From Clostridia bacterium (GTDB taxonomy: Bacteria > Bacillota > Peptococcia > DRI-13 > SV3-B141): 63,484 bases of DNA. The translations under genes were made by a program, and so were the position numbers. The first letter of the stretch is position 1. Each line of letters opens with the position of its first letter. The notes beneath the pieces were generated by a model. The model saw only the letters and a list, made by a program, of their open reading frames with translations, made no database searches and was not told the origin of the DNA. Where the stretch lies: positions 1-63,484 of the forward strand of contig JAHDSB010000022.1 in the NCBI GenBank assembly GCA_018433015.1, written 5' to 3'. This document shows, one piece after another, positions 43,472 through 52,104 of this stretch.

Positions 43472-44881
43472 TTAAGTGAACCAAGCTTGAGATAAAAGCT
43501 CTACAGCCCTCGGGATGTCCTTCTCTGTCATCATGCCATATCCCAAAACAAGGGCATTATTCCTATAGTTCTGTTTGTTTAGCCAGAAAGGGGATACAGG
43601 ACATACCTTGATTTTGTATTCAGTTGCTTTTCGGACCAGCTCATCTTCCTGCTGTCCCTCCAAAAACTCCAGAATAATATGCAATCCAGCTTGGTGACCA
43701 TAGATTCGCACCTTATTGCCCATCTTTTGTTCAATTGAATCAAGCAAAATATCGTGCTTCTTTTTTTGAGATAGACAAATCTTCCGTACATGCTTTTCCC
43801 AATGTCCATCCGCCATAAACCGGGCCAGAATTTTCTGTTCTATCACTGGTACAGTACATTGATATCCAGTAAATCTCTCTTGATATATCGGTAAAAACCA
43901 TGTTGGCAATATCATATATGCCATCCGAAGGCCAGGAGAAAGTGCTTTGGAAAATGTACCAATATAGATTACGCGCTCATATTGATCAATGGATTGGAGA
44001 GATGGAATAGGCCGCCCGTTATAGCGAAATTCGCTATCATAGTCATCCTCGATAATGATATTGTCATATTCTCGCGCCCAGTTTAAAATTTCGATTCGCT
44101 TCTGAATTGGCATAACGGCACCCATTGGAAATTGGTGGGATGGCGTAATGTAAACCATTCTTGCAGGTGATGCGGCAAGTTCATTTAATCCAATTCCATC
44201 TTCACAAATTGGTATCGGCGAAATATTGAATCCATTACTTCGGAAGATAATGCTGGCACCATTATAGCAGGGCTCCTCCATGGCTACTTTTTTTTCCACG
44301 TAGGGGAATATTTTTATCATAATTTCAAGAGCAGATTGTGTACCACTACAAATTACAATCTGTTCCGGTTTGCAGTTGACTCCCCGGCTGTGATACAAAT
44401 ATTCCATGAGTTGGATTCGCAAATCTATGTCTCCTTTTATATCGCAGTCGCCGTGGACTTCTTGGGCCTTCGGTCCATTCAATACATCAGTCATATACTT
44501 TCTCCAGAGCTTATACGGAAAACTCTCAGCAGCAAGATTTCCATATTGAAAATTATACAGAATATTTTCACTTTCACTATTGGAAGCAACATTCACCGCT
44601 TCCCTCGTTGTTAATCTCTCTATTGTCTTCTGATTAAGATCAAATTGCAAATTGTTGACCACATAGCCAGAGCCAGCCACGCTTGTAATGTATCCCTCCA
44701 GTACTAGTTGCGCGTAAGCATTTTCGACAGTATTCCGTCCAATTTGTAATTCTCTTGCCAAGGCCCTAGTGGAGGTTATCCGTGTGCCAATAGATAAATT
44801 TCCCATAATAATATCATGTTTTATTTGTTCATATAACTGCTGATAGATTGGTTTTGGGCTTTCAGGCTCAATGTGCAGCAT
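43472..44881 (-). CDS. MocR/PdxR-type GntR regulator with aminotransferase domain
   Basis: A 469-residue fusion. The N-terminal GntR winged helix (about 8-75, 'ITSTRALARELQIGRNTVENAY') is joined to a class I aminotransferase-like domain (about 110-469) with the PLP motif 'YIGTFSKALSPGLRMAYM', where Lys is the cofactor lysine. MocR regulators sense PLP and control vitamin B6 or amino-acid genes. No pdxST genes are near; the neighbouring PNPOx-like gene is the most likely target. Confidence 0.92.
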   Translation of the reverse strand: MLHIEPESPKPIYQQLYEQIKHDIIMGNLSIGTRITSTRALARELQIGRNTVENAYAQLVLEGYITSVAGSGYVVNNLQFDLNQKTIERLTTREAVNVASNSESENILYNFQYGNLAAESFPYKLWRKYMTDVLNGPKAQEVHGDCDIKGDIDLRIQLMEYLYHSRGVNCKPEQIVICSGTQSALEIMIKIFPYVEKKVAMEEPCYNGASIIFRSNGFNISPIPICEDGIGLNELAASPARMVYITPSHQFPMGAVMPIQKRIEILNWAREYDNIIIEDDYDSEFRYNGRPIPSLQSIDQYERVIYIGTFSKALSPGLRMAYMILPTWFLPIYQERFTGYQCTVPVIEQKILARFMADGHWEKHVRKICLSQKKKHDILLDSIEQKMGNKVRIYGHQAGLHIILEFLEGQQEDELVRKATEYKIKVCPVSPFWLNKQNYRNNALVLGYGMMTEKDIPRAVELLSQAWFT

Positions 44882-45061
44882 TCACGTTTCCCCCATTCAC
44901 TGATATCTTCCAGAATTATATCATAAAAATATATCATAAAAAGATTAACTGTATCCTATAAAAATTAGAAAACCGCCCCTATGCAACACGACACTTTATG
45001 CGTATACTATCTTATAGTTAAAAATACATTAACAAAACTGTCTCTGGAAAGGTAGTGTGCT

Positions 45062-45421
45062 GTGAAAATACTGTTTTCTATAATAGGTTTCCTCTTGCTT
45101 GGTTTAGGCATTGTTGGCGTGATATTGCCTGGTTTACCAGCAACTCCATTTTTACTTATAGCATCATACTGTTTTGCCCGTAGCTCTCGAAAATTGTACA
45201 CTTGGATTGTCGGAACATCATTGTATCAAAAGCATCTTGCCACCTATGTCAAAACCAAAGCTATGACAAAACAAACAAAAACGTACATTTTGATATTTGC
45301 CACAGTATTATTATCAATTGCTTTCTTTACAACTGCAAATATATTTGTTAGAACAGTGCTAATTGCAGTATTATGTATAAAATACTATATCTTTATTTTT
45401 CGCATCAAAACACGAACATAA
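45062..45421 (+). CDS. DUF454 (YbaN) family membrane protein
   Basis: A 119-residue small membrane protein with two N-terminal hydrophobic helices and two near the end. The family signature 'GLGIVGVILPGLPATPFLLIASYCFARSS' lies at about 13-42. The start is GTG 45062. It is a single rightward gene, divergent from the MocR-type regulator. Its function is unknown. Confidence 0.9.
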   Translation: MKILFSIIGFLLLGLGIVGVILPGLPATPFLLIASYCFARSSRKLYTWIVGTSLYQKHLATYVKTKAMTKQTKTYILIFATVLLSIAFFTTANIFVRTVLIAVLCIKYYIFIFRIKTRT

Positions 45422-45475
45422 TTAATCACTAATTATTACCATAGCTTAATAGCCTTTCATTTTAAAATGGTATAA

Positions 45476-45522
45476 AAAACACCGTAGATTTTCATAAATC
45501 TACGGCGTATATGGTGTTTTTC
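45476..45522. terminator. Bidirectional terminator between the DUF454 gene and metA
   Basis: Nested repeats (AAAAACACC/GGTGTTTTT outside, CCGTAGATTT/AAATCTACGG inside) lie between convergent genes. Confidence 0.7.
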
Positions 45523-45551
45523 TCCTAAATTACTTTCATTAGATATAATTC

Positions 45552-46469
45552 TTATTCAATAGAGTTGACATCATACGGTGTTTCTTGATATACATAATAA
45601 TTCAACCAATTAGAAAACAATAGATTTGCATGTCCCCTCCATCTTACAATGGGAGTCTTTGTGGGATCATCATTGGGATAATAGTTCCGAGGTACTTCTA
45701 TGGGCAGCTTCTTGGCTACATCCCGCTCATATTCACTTTTCAAAGTCAGAGGATCATATTCTGAATGGCCTGTTACAAAGATCTGACGGCCATTTTGCGA
45801 ACTCACTAAGTATATTCCCGACTCTTCAGATTCAGACAGGATCTTTAATTCTTTATGCTTTACAATATCCTCTCTTTTTACTTCTGTATGCCTGGATTGA
45901 GGCACAAAAAATTCATCATCGAAACCTCTTAGTAGTTTTATATTCTTTTTAAGTACCTGGTGCTTAAATACACCAAATATTTTACTATCCAAGGGATACT
46001 TAGGCACTCCATAGTGATAATATAATCCTGCTTGTGCCCCCCAACAAATGTGCAATGTGGAATATACATGATTCTTGCTCCACTCCATGATTTCCTTCAG
46101 TTCTTCCCAATAATCTACTTCTTCATATTCCATTTGTTCCACAGGAGCACCCGTTATAATCAACCCATCAAACTTTTCATGCTTTATATCTTGAAAAGTA
46201 GTATAAAATTTGACTAGATGTTCTTCTGAAGTATTCTTTGATATATGTGACTGCGGATGAAACAATACAATATCAACCTGCAAGGGTGAATTGCCCAGTA
46301 ATCTCAATAATTGTGTTTCTGTTATTATTTTTGTAGGCATTAAGTTTAAAATGGCAATTTTAAGAGGTCGAATATCTTGATGAAATGCCTGGCTTTCATC
46401 CATCACAAATATATTCTCATTATTTAGCTGCTCTTTTGCTGGTAATTGATCATGTATTTTAATGGGCAT
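45552..46469 (-). CDS. metA: Homoserine O-acetyltransferase (MetA family)
   Basis: A 305-residue MetA-family enzyme with the nucleophile Cys in HICWGAQAG (about 142) and the later His-Glu pair (TGHSEYD, about 235). The position that decides the acyl donor reads GAPVEQ: Glu here, as in the Bacillus-type acetyltransferase, while succinyl-using enzymes have Gly. So it probably makes O-acetylhomoserine, the substrate of the MetY encoded 14 bp upstream in the same operon. Confidence 0.92.
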   Translation of the reverse strand: MPIKIHDQLPAKEQLNNENIFVMDESQAFHQDIRPLKIAILNLMPTKIITETQLLRLLGNSPLQVDIVLFHPQSHISKNTSEEHLVKFYTTFQDIKHEKFDGLIITGAPVEQMEYEEVDYWEELKEIMEWSKNHVYSTLHICWGAQAGLYYHYGVPKYPLDSKIFGVFKHQVLKKNIKLLRGFDDEFFVPQSRHTEVKREDIVKHKELKILSESEESGIYLVSSQNGRQIFVTGHSEYDPLTLKSEYERDVAKKLPIEVPRNYYPNDDPTKTPIVRWRGHANLLFSNWLNYYVYQETPYDVNSIE

Positions 46470-46483
46470 ATCTGGTCCTCCGT

Positions 46484-47776
46484 CTATTCTGCTGCTTTTT
46501 CCAAGGCCGCTTTTAAATCTTGAATCAAATCATCCACATCTTCCAATCCAATAGAAACCCTAATCATATCTGGTGTCACTCCGGCCAACAATTGTGCATC
46601 CTCCGTCAACTGAGAATGGGTGGTACTAGCAGGATGTATAACTAGTGATTTTGCATCAGCTACATTGGCGAGTAATGAGAATATCTCCAGATTCTCAATA
46701 AACTTCTTACCAGCCTCAATGCCGCCTTTAATACCAAAAGTAAAGATAGATCCTGCCCCTTTAGGCAGATATTTTTTCGCCAAATCATAATATTTGTTAC
46801 CTTCTAAGCTAGGATAATTAATCCAAGAAACCCCAGGATATGATTGAAGAAATTCTATTATTTTTTTTGTATTTGCTACGTGTTTTTCCACTCTAACGGA
46901 TAAGGTCTCCAAGCCTTGAAGCAGTTGAAAGGAATTAAAAGGACTTAAACATGCACCTGTATCTCGTAAAAGCTGTACTCTTGCTTTAGTAATATATGCT
47001 GCTGGTCCACAAGCTTCCGTGTATTTAATTCCATGATAACTGGGGTCTGGCTCAGTCAGCCAGGGAAATCTCTTGCTTTTTTCCCAATCAAATTTTCCCG
47101 AATCAACCAAAATACCTCCGATGGTTGTACCATGTCCACCTAGAAATTTGGTTGCAGAATGAACAATAATATCTGCTCCAAAGTCGATGGGTTTAATTAG
47201 ATAAGGGGTCCCAAAGGTATTGTCTACAATGAGGGGCACCCCTTGGGAATGAGCAATCTCTGCAACTGCCTCAATGTCTATTAAATTAATCCCAGGATTT
47301 CCTATGGTTTCAATAAACACGGCCTTTGTCTTTTCATTGATAGCTTCTCTAAAGTTTTTAGGATCATCGGGATTCACAAAGTTCGTCTTTATTCCCAATC
47401 TAGGTAATGTTGTTGAAAATAGATTATAAGTTCCTCCATATAACGTACTGGCTGAAACAATTTCATCTCCGGCACCTGCAATATTAAGTATTGCATAGGT
47501 AACCGCAGCAGCCCCCGAGGCCGTTGCTAGTGCTCCCACACCCCCTTCAAGAGCTGCTACTCTTTGCTCAAATACATCTGTTGTAGGATTCATAATTCTC
47601 GTATAGATATTCCCAGACTCCTTTAACGCAAAGAGATTCGCAGCATGGTCTGTATCTTTAAATACATAAGAAGTGGTCTGATAAATAGGAACTGCTCTAG
47701 AACCTGTTGTCGGATCAGGTTTCTGACCACCATGTAATTGCACTGTATCAAAGTTGTGTTGTCTTGTACTCATCAT
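46484..47776 (-). CDS. metY: O-acetylhomoserine sulfhydrylase
   Basis: A 430-residue PLP enzyme of the Cys/Met metabolism family that turns O-acetylhomoserine and sulfide into homocysteine. Visible are '[29 protein letters not shown]', the PLP lysine in [11 protein letters not shown], and '[14 protein letters not shown]'. ATG 47776 follows AAGGAGAG. It is controlled by two tandem SAM-I riboswitches upstream. Confidence 0.95.
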   Translation of the reverse strand: MMSTRQHNFDTVQLHGGQKPDPTTGSRAVPIYQTTSYVFKDTDHAANLFALKESGNIYTRIMNPTTDVFEQRVAALEGGVGALATASGAAAVTYAILNIAGAGDEIVSASTLYGGTYNLFSTTLPRLGIKTNFVNPDDPKNFREAINEKTKAVFIETIGNPGINLIDIEAVAEIAHSQGVPLIVDNTFGTPYLIKPIDFGADIIVHSATKFLGGHGTTIGGILVDSGKFDWEKSKRFPWLTEPDPSYHGIKYTEACGPAAYITKARVQLLRDTGACLSPFNSFQLLQGLETLSVRVEKHVANTKKIIEFLQSYPGVSWINYPSLEGNKYYDLAKKYLPKGAGSIFTFGIKGGIEAGKKFIENLEIFSLLANVADAKSLVIHPASTTHSQLTEDAQLLAGVTPDMIRVSIGLEDVDDLIQDLKAALEKAAE

Positions 47777-47849
47777 CAATCTCTCCTTTTAAGTATTAAC
47801 TTTTCATTATTTAATTCATATATGTCCATAGTATTTGGTAATTTATATT

Positions 47850-48006
47850 CTAAAAAACGAACCCCCTTTCGAAATGAAAGAGGGTCAATATCATTGTTCC
47901 TCTCACATCTCCCAGTATTTAAAACTGTCGGAGTTAGCACCATTGCTTTTTCAAGCCGGTTGCCGGGTTTCATAGGGCCGATCCCTCCACCTCTCTGGAT
48001 ATGAGC
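47850..48006 (-). promoter_or_regulatory. SAM-I riboswitch (metY-proximal copy)
   Basis: The minus strand carries the S-box core: CCAGAGAGGTGGAGGGA, GGCCCTATGAAACCCGGCAA and GCAATGGTGCTAA, ending in the terminator stem CCCTCTTTC/GAAAGGGGG and a T-run before metY. Confidence 0.93.
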
Positions 48007-48039
48007 TTTTATTTAATTTTTAAAACCTTCATCAGCTAA

Positions 48040-48192
48040 ATCAAAAACCTCTTTCCTTAAGAAAGAGGCAACTATACATATCCCCTCTCTCATCTGCCGA
48101 TCCATGTACGTCGCAGGAATTGGCACCGCTACTTTATCAAGCCGGTTGCCGGGTTTCATAGGGCCAGACCCTCCACCTCTCTGGATAAGAGA
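48040..48192 (-). promoter_or_regulatory. SAM-I riboswitch (promoter-proximal copy)
   Basis: A second complete S-box on the minus strand: CCAGAGAGGTGGAGGGT, GGCCCTATGAAACCCGGCAA and GTAGCGGTGCCAATTCC, with its own terminator stem CCTCTTTC/GAAAGAGG and TTTTTG tail. Confidence 0.93.
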
Positions 48193-48219
48193 TCACTTTG
48201 TATTCAACTGTTAATGGAT

Positions 48220-48248
48220 AATATAACAGGTTATACCTGTCCTGTCAA
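48220..48248 (-). promoter_or_regulatory. Sigma-A promoter of metY-metA
   Basis: TTGACA and TATATT are separated by 17 bases on the minus strand, upstream of the first riboswitch. The spacer contains the small palindrome ACAGGT-ATA-ACCTGT. Confidence 0.8.
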
Positions 48249-48481
48249 TGTATTTTTCGAGGAGAGAACTTCCCATGCTTCTCCCTATTACACCTTTTTC
48301 CCAGAATAAAACAACCTTTTGTTAAATAATTTAATTGTGTATAATAGAATAAAGTTAGAGGAATATTTTTTCATACTATATTTCAACCACCGGAGCAAAG
48401 AATATAATTTACGAGCTATAATTCAATTAAATACTTTTATAAAAGAATACTACATAAATAAAAAAAAGGATGTGAAAAGTC

Positions 48482-48796
48482 ATGGGTAAAAAAGGTAAAC
48501 TATTTAGAATTGTCGGTGGAGTCGCAGCAATAGGTGCAGCAACTGCGACAGCTTTATATTTCAGAAAAAAGAATAAAGAAAAACAACAAGAAGTGATTAA
48601 ACCTGAGGATAATTCGGCAATTTTAACAGATAAAGGTACTTGCAATGAGCAAGAAGTAGCTGACAATACTTCCATTAAGATGAAAGACGAGCTCTCAAAC
48701 CCTGAGGTTCTTTGCAGTAGTGAAAGTGCATCAATTGAAGAGGCGGTTCCCCTTTTACAAACTGAAGATACAGCAGATCCAAAAGAAATAAAGTAA
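48482..48796 (+). CDS. Small membrane-anchored acidic protein
   Basis: A 104-residue protein with a basic N-terminus, one glycine/alanine-rich hydrophobic helix (about 9-27, 'RIVGGVAAIGAATATALYF'), a KK-rich segment, and an acidic, low-complexity tail. The pattern resembles YtxH-type envelope proteins but I cannot confirm a family. It is a single gene with a terminator-like hairpin after it. Confidence 0.75.
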   Translation: MGKKGKLFRIVGGVAAIGAATATALYFRKKNKEKQQEVIKPEDNSAILTDKGTCNEQEVADNTSIKMKDELSNPEVLCSSESASIEEAVPLLQTEDTADPKEIK

Positions 48797-48873
48797 CTGT
48801 TTTTTATATCAAAAGCATACTACACCACTGACACTTTTACGCAAAATAAGTAATTTAATAACAACCCGGTATT

Positions 48874-48930
48874 AACAGTTGTAACGGGGAAACATTATTT
48901 ATGTTTTTCCTGTTTGCAACTGTTTATTTT
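48874..48930 (+). terminator. Hairpin with T-rich tail
   Basis: AACAGTTG/CAACTGTT outside and GGAAACAT/ATGTTTTTCC inside, followed by TTATTTTATT. It probably ends the small membrane-protein transcript. The rest of 48797-49047 shows nothing else. Confidence 0.55.
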
Positions 48931-49047
48931 ATTCAATCTAAACCAAGTGCTCAAAACACATCATCCCCTTTTTTTACCATTCACGAAGGAAATTTCCAAT
49001 TTCTGTGGAATTTAATAAATACTATCCTTTTTTGAGGAGAGAAACAA

Positions 49048-49836
49048 ATGAATAATAAAATACTGATTATTATCTTCAAAGTATTCTTCTTTACTTTAAT
49101 ACCAGCAGTATTTTTTTATTTATCCCAATCTAACAGTTATTTAGATACATTGCAAAAAGCTGGTTATATAGGACCTACTGTTGATATAATTAACTTGAAA
49201 GATACTTTTTTAATTTTAGGTATATTTCTCTCGACTATATTACTTAGCTTTAATTATGCCGTTTCAGAGATAAGTTGGAAAAAAGCAACCCATCAGCGCG
49301 ACTCTCTTCTGAAATATAATAAAGATATCTTTATTTCTTATCTGGAAAACAAACTTGATATTAAAAACATTAACTTAAATATCAGGATATACGTGCCTAA
49401 TAAAAGCATTATACTTAAGATTAAGAATATAATTAACTATATGTTAAACAGACCCATTATTAGGGAATTTTCCGTTAAAAATATTGGCAGTCTAGCAGAT
49501 ATTGGTAATATGTATAAATTAAGCTTTCAAGTAGAACCCCAAGCCCAAGGAATAGTGGGACAATGTTATCAGTTAAAAAAAATCATTTGCGATGATAATT
49601 TACAGCTTATCAATAAATCACAATACAACCTTACGGAATATCATATTAATAAGCTATGTGATCTAAAACTTATAATATGTGCCCCTATTTTTGATGAAAA
49701 AAACAATGTAATTGCTGTAATCTCTTTTGACAGTAAAGAAAGTATAAATATGTCGGGCAATGAACATATTTGGAAACATCTTGTAATTAACTATTGCGAA
49801 TTCCTTCATGAATATCTCTCTGAACTGTTTAAATAA
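49048..49836 (+). CDS. Membrane protein with GAF-like domain
   Basis: A 262-residue protein. Two hydrophobic helices (about 5-26 and 50-68) flank a short loop, followed by a charged linker and a C-terminal GAF-like domain (about 130-262) recognisable from 'GIVGQCYQLKKIICDD', 'LKLIICAPIFDEKNNVIAVISFDS' and the final helix. No kinase, cyclase or phosphodiesterase domain follows, so it would sense a ligand near the membrane and signal through a partner. AGGAG precedes the ATG. It is followed at 14 bp by a small basic protein that may be that partner. Confidence 0.75.
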   Translation: MNNKILIIIFKVFFFTLIPAVFFYLSQSNSYLDTLQKAGYIGPTVDIINLKDTFLILGIFLSTILLSFNYAVSEISWKKATHQRDSLLKYNKDIFISYLENKLDIKNINLNIRIYVPNKSIILKIKNIINYMLNRPIIREFSVKNIGSLADIGNMYKLSFQVEPQAQGIVGQCYQLKKIICDDNLQLINKSQYNLTEYHINKLCDLKLIICAPIFDEKNNVIAVISFDSKESINMSGNEHIWKHLVINYCEFLHEYLSELFK

Positions 49837-49850
49837 AAGGAGGATCTACC

Positions 49851-50078
49851 TTGAAGATATTAACTAATGAAATTCCGTATATTCTGAATACCTATGAAAA
49901 AGAAAAGTATATGGTGGAGCTTGGGAATATTGCTTTTGCCAGTAAAAAAAATAGTAAGTCAAAATCTTTTAAAAAAATACGACTCGCTCAAAAAAAATTT
50001 ACAATAGCCAGAAACCACTCTAAGGATTACTACCGTATAGCAAATAAACGAGATACTTTATTAGATCAGACTAAATAA
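49851..50078 (+). CDS. Small basic protein downstream of the GAF membrane protein
   Basis: A 75-residue, lysine-rich protein with no membrane segment or recognisable domain. The start is TTG, 7 bases after AAGGAGG. Its tight spacing to the GAF protein indicates an operon, and a terminator follows. The function is unknown; the charge would suit nucleic-acid or membrane-surface binding. Confidence 0.65.
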   Translation: MKILTNEIPYILNTYEKEKYMVELGNIAFASKKNSKSKSFKKIRLAQKKFTIARNHSKDYYRIANKRDTLLDQTK

Positions 50079-50107
50079 ACACCTAAAGTTAATAGCATTT
50101 TCTCTCT

Positions 50108-50137
50108 CCCTTAGCCTTTAACAGCTAAGGGTTTTTT
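50108..50137 (+). terminator. Terminator of the GAF-protein operon
   Basis: CCCTTAGC/GCTAAGGG stem followed by TTTTTT. Confidence 0.85.
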
Positions 50138-50183
50138 ATTAAAATCCACCAAATCATGTATACAATATTTTTTTCTAAATTGT

Positions 50184-50212
50184 TTGAAATTTCGTTTTTT
50201 ACAGCATATAAT
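50184..50212 (+). promoter_or_regulatory. Promoter of small peptide gene, copy 1
   Basis: TTGAAA and TATAAT are 17 bases apart. Both hexamers, the spacing and the flanking sequence recur upstream of copy 2. Confidence 0.8.
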
Positions 50213-50256
50213 ATACCTAAATTATTGAATCCTTGTATGATTGGAGGAATGTATAC

Positions 50257-50352
50257 ATGGATGCCTTATTAACTTACAATACTCTCGCTGACCAAGATGA
50301 TTTAGCCGAAATCCTTAGTGAATTTGAAGGCTGTTTAATGGCAGAACATTAA
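50257..50352 (+). CDS. 31-residue peptide, twin copy 1
   Basis: The frame reads MDALLTYNTLADQDDLAEIL then SEFEGCLMAEH. It has GGAGG 9 bases before the ATG, a sigma-A promoter 45 bp upstream of the ATG and an intrinsic terminator after it, so it is a complete transcription unit. The peptide is acidic, has one cysteine, no signal peptide and no hydrophobic helix. A paralogue with the same layout is at 54511. Differences between the two fall largely in variable positions while DQDDLAEIL, EFEGCLMAEH and the control region are kept, which indicates selection for a translated product. I recognise no family. Confidence 0.75.
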   Translation: MDALLTYNTLADQDDLAEILSEFEGCLMAEH

Positions 50353-50364
50353 AATAACAGATCT

Positions 50365-50417
50365 AAAAAAGGGCTGCTACACATTGAATTAAATTCCATG
50401 TGTAATAGCCCTTTTTT
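50365..50417 (+). terminator. Terminator after small peptide copy 1
   Basis: AAAGGGCTG and TACACAT arms pair with ATGTGTA and TAGCCCTTT, followed by TTTTTG. It also lies close to the 3' end of the leftward DUF1667 gene. Confidence 0.75.
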
Positions 50418-50455
50418 GTTAGCAGACCAGCCCCTTTGTAGATAAAACCATGGGA

Positions 50456-50809
50456 TTAGACACTTCTTGAGGCAATAAGGTCTACATGGGTTCCTGCTAT
50501 ATTTTGCACCAAGACATCTCCTACAGAAATAGGTGGTTTTACTTCTATCTTATCAACTGCTCTCATACATGCGGAAATTTTATTTTTTGGAATAGGGTCT
50601 CTTGTTTTTACAGGAAGCATTTTTAGCTTTCCATCTTTTATTTTTACAGTAGTTGTTACAACTCTTGTTGGATTAGTTAACTCTTTTACGCCATATATTT
50701 TTCCTCTAGGACATTTATTACCTCTTACAACATATTCATCGCCCTTTTTTTCTATTTCTAAGTAGCAGCCATTAGGACACACAATACAGATTATTTCTTT
50801 GCTTTTCAT
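50456..50809 (-). CDS. DUF1667 protein, partner of glycerol-3-phosphate oxidoreductases
   Basis: A 117-residue cysteine-containing protein with ICIVCPNGCYLEIE and GNKCPRGKIYGVKE, a probable metal or iron-sulfur site at the N-terminus. DUF1667 genes regularly follow the two FAD oxidoreductase genes found here, forming a three-subunit complex resembling GlpABC, and this is probably the small electron-transfer subunit. It begins on the base next to the preceding stop codon. Confidence 0.88.
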   Translation of the reverse strand: MKSKEIICIVCPNGCYLEIEKKGDEYVVRGNKCPRGKIYGVKELTNPTRVVTTTVKIKDGKLKMLPVKTRDPIPKNKISACMRAVDKIEVKPPISVGDVLVQNIAGTHVDLIASRSV

Positions 50810-52075
50810 TTAGGCACCCTCTTTCTCTAATAAAATACTTATCATTGAACCCTCTTCACAAACTAGATCATCTTTTTGTATTTCTAGTGACTCCATTTCT
50901 CCCGGCGCTAAATGTTTCTTTTTTATTCTTTTAATCTCTTTATCATTAATTTTTACAACCATATATACATCCTGATATACATTATCTACTCTCATAAAAA
51001 GATCCAGTTTCTGACCTACATTTGCTATTCTTACCCGTTGGGGAACAATATAGCGAATTCCCTTTTCGGGATGTGTGTGCACTGTTTGACTTTCTTTTTT
51101 TATTTCTTTCTTAATGTACCCAGCAGCATTTTTTCCTGCTCTTCTACTTTCTTGGGTAACAAAGTCTACCAAATCATGGACATGAACAACATTTCCACAG
51201 GCAAAGATCCCCTCCACACTGGTTTCCATTGCTTCATTTACAGTAGGCCCATAAGTTATTGGATCCAATTCGATGCCGGCATTATATGATAATTCATTTT
51301 CAGGAATCAATCCTACAGATAATAATAATGTATCGCAGTCAAATTCTTGTTCTGTTCCCGGAATTATCTTTTTATTTTCATCTACCTTGGCAATAACGAT
51401 TCCTTCTACCCTGTCTTTCCCTCTGATCTCAGTTAAGGTATGGCTCAGCAATAAGGGAATGTTATAGTCTTCCAAACACTGTACAATATTACGGGTTAAA
51501 CCTCCTGAAAAAGGCATTAATTCCACTACTGCTAATACTTTTGCTCCTTCCAAGGTCATTCTTCTAGCCATAATAAGTCCAATATCTCCAGATCCTAAGA
51601 TCACTACCCTTTTTCCCACCTTATGTCCTTCCATATTTACAAACCTTTGAGCCGTACCTGCAGTATATATACCAGCCGGTCTAGTGCCTGGAATGTTAAT
51701 AGCCCCTCTTGTTCTTTCTCTACATCCCATAGCAAGAATAACTGCCCCTGCTTTTATGGTCATAAATCCGTCTATAGTATTGATTGCATGAATTTCTTTA
51801 TCTTTATTAATGTCAAGAACCATTGTATCCAACTTATATGCAATACCCATTTGCTTCAATTCGTGAATAAATTTTTCCGCATATTCAGGTCCCGTTAGCT
51901 CTTCTTTAAAAACATGTAAACCAAAACCATTATGAATACATTGCTGTAATATTCCTCCTAATTCTCCATCTCTTTCGATAATTAAAATACTTTCTATTCC
52001 GTTTTTCTTGGCTTCTATAGCCGCAGCCAATCCTGCCGGGCCTCCTCCAATGACAACAATCTCATAAGTTAACAT
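50810..52075 (-). CDS. NAD(P)/FAD-dependent oxidoreductase (GlpB-like position)
   Basis: A 421-residue flavoprotein of the two-dinucleotide-fold type: FAD motif VVIGGGPAGLAAAIEA at the start, a second Rossmann motif VVILGSGDIGLIMARR (about 155) and the closing 'GIFACGNVVHVHDLVDFVT'. A short beta-rich C-terminal domain (about 345-421) is additional. It lies between the GlpA-like and DUF1667 genes and probably transfers electrons from glycerol-3-phosphate oxidation to a nicotinamide or other carrier. Confidence 0.9.
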   Translation of the reverse strand: MLTYEIVVIGGGPAGLAAAIEAKKNGIESILIIERDGELGGILQQCIHNGFGLHVFKEELTGPEYAEKFIHELKQMGIAYKLDTMVLDINKDKEIHAINTIDGFMTIKAGAVILAMGCRERTRGAINIPGTRPAGIYTAGTAQRFVNMEGHKVGKRVVILGSGDIGLIMARRMTLEGAKVLAVVELMPFSGGLTRNIVQCLEDYNIPLLLSHTLTEIRGKDRVEGIVIAKVDENKKIIPGTEQEFDCDTLLLSVGLIPENELSYNAGIELDPITYGPTVNEAMETSVEGIFACGNVVHVHDLVDFVTQESRRAGKNAAGYIKKEIKKESQTVHTHPEKGIRYIVPQRVRIANVGQKLDLFMRVDNVYQDVYMVVKINDKEIKRIKKKHLAPGEMESLEIQKDDLVCEEGSMISILLEKEGA

Positions 52076-52104
52076 GTATTTACCTCCTGCTCAGTTTTCT
52101 ATAG

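Noticed and set aside
47776-47973. A 65-codon leftward frame and an 88-codon rightward frame (47738-48004) upstream of metY
   Set aside because: Both lie across the SAM-I riboswitch core and its terminator, have no usable ribosome-binding site and resemble no protein.
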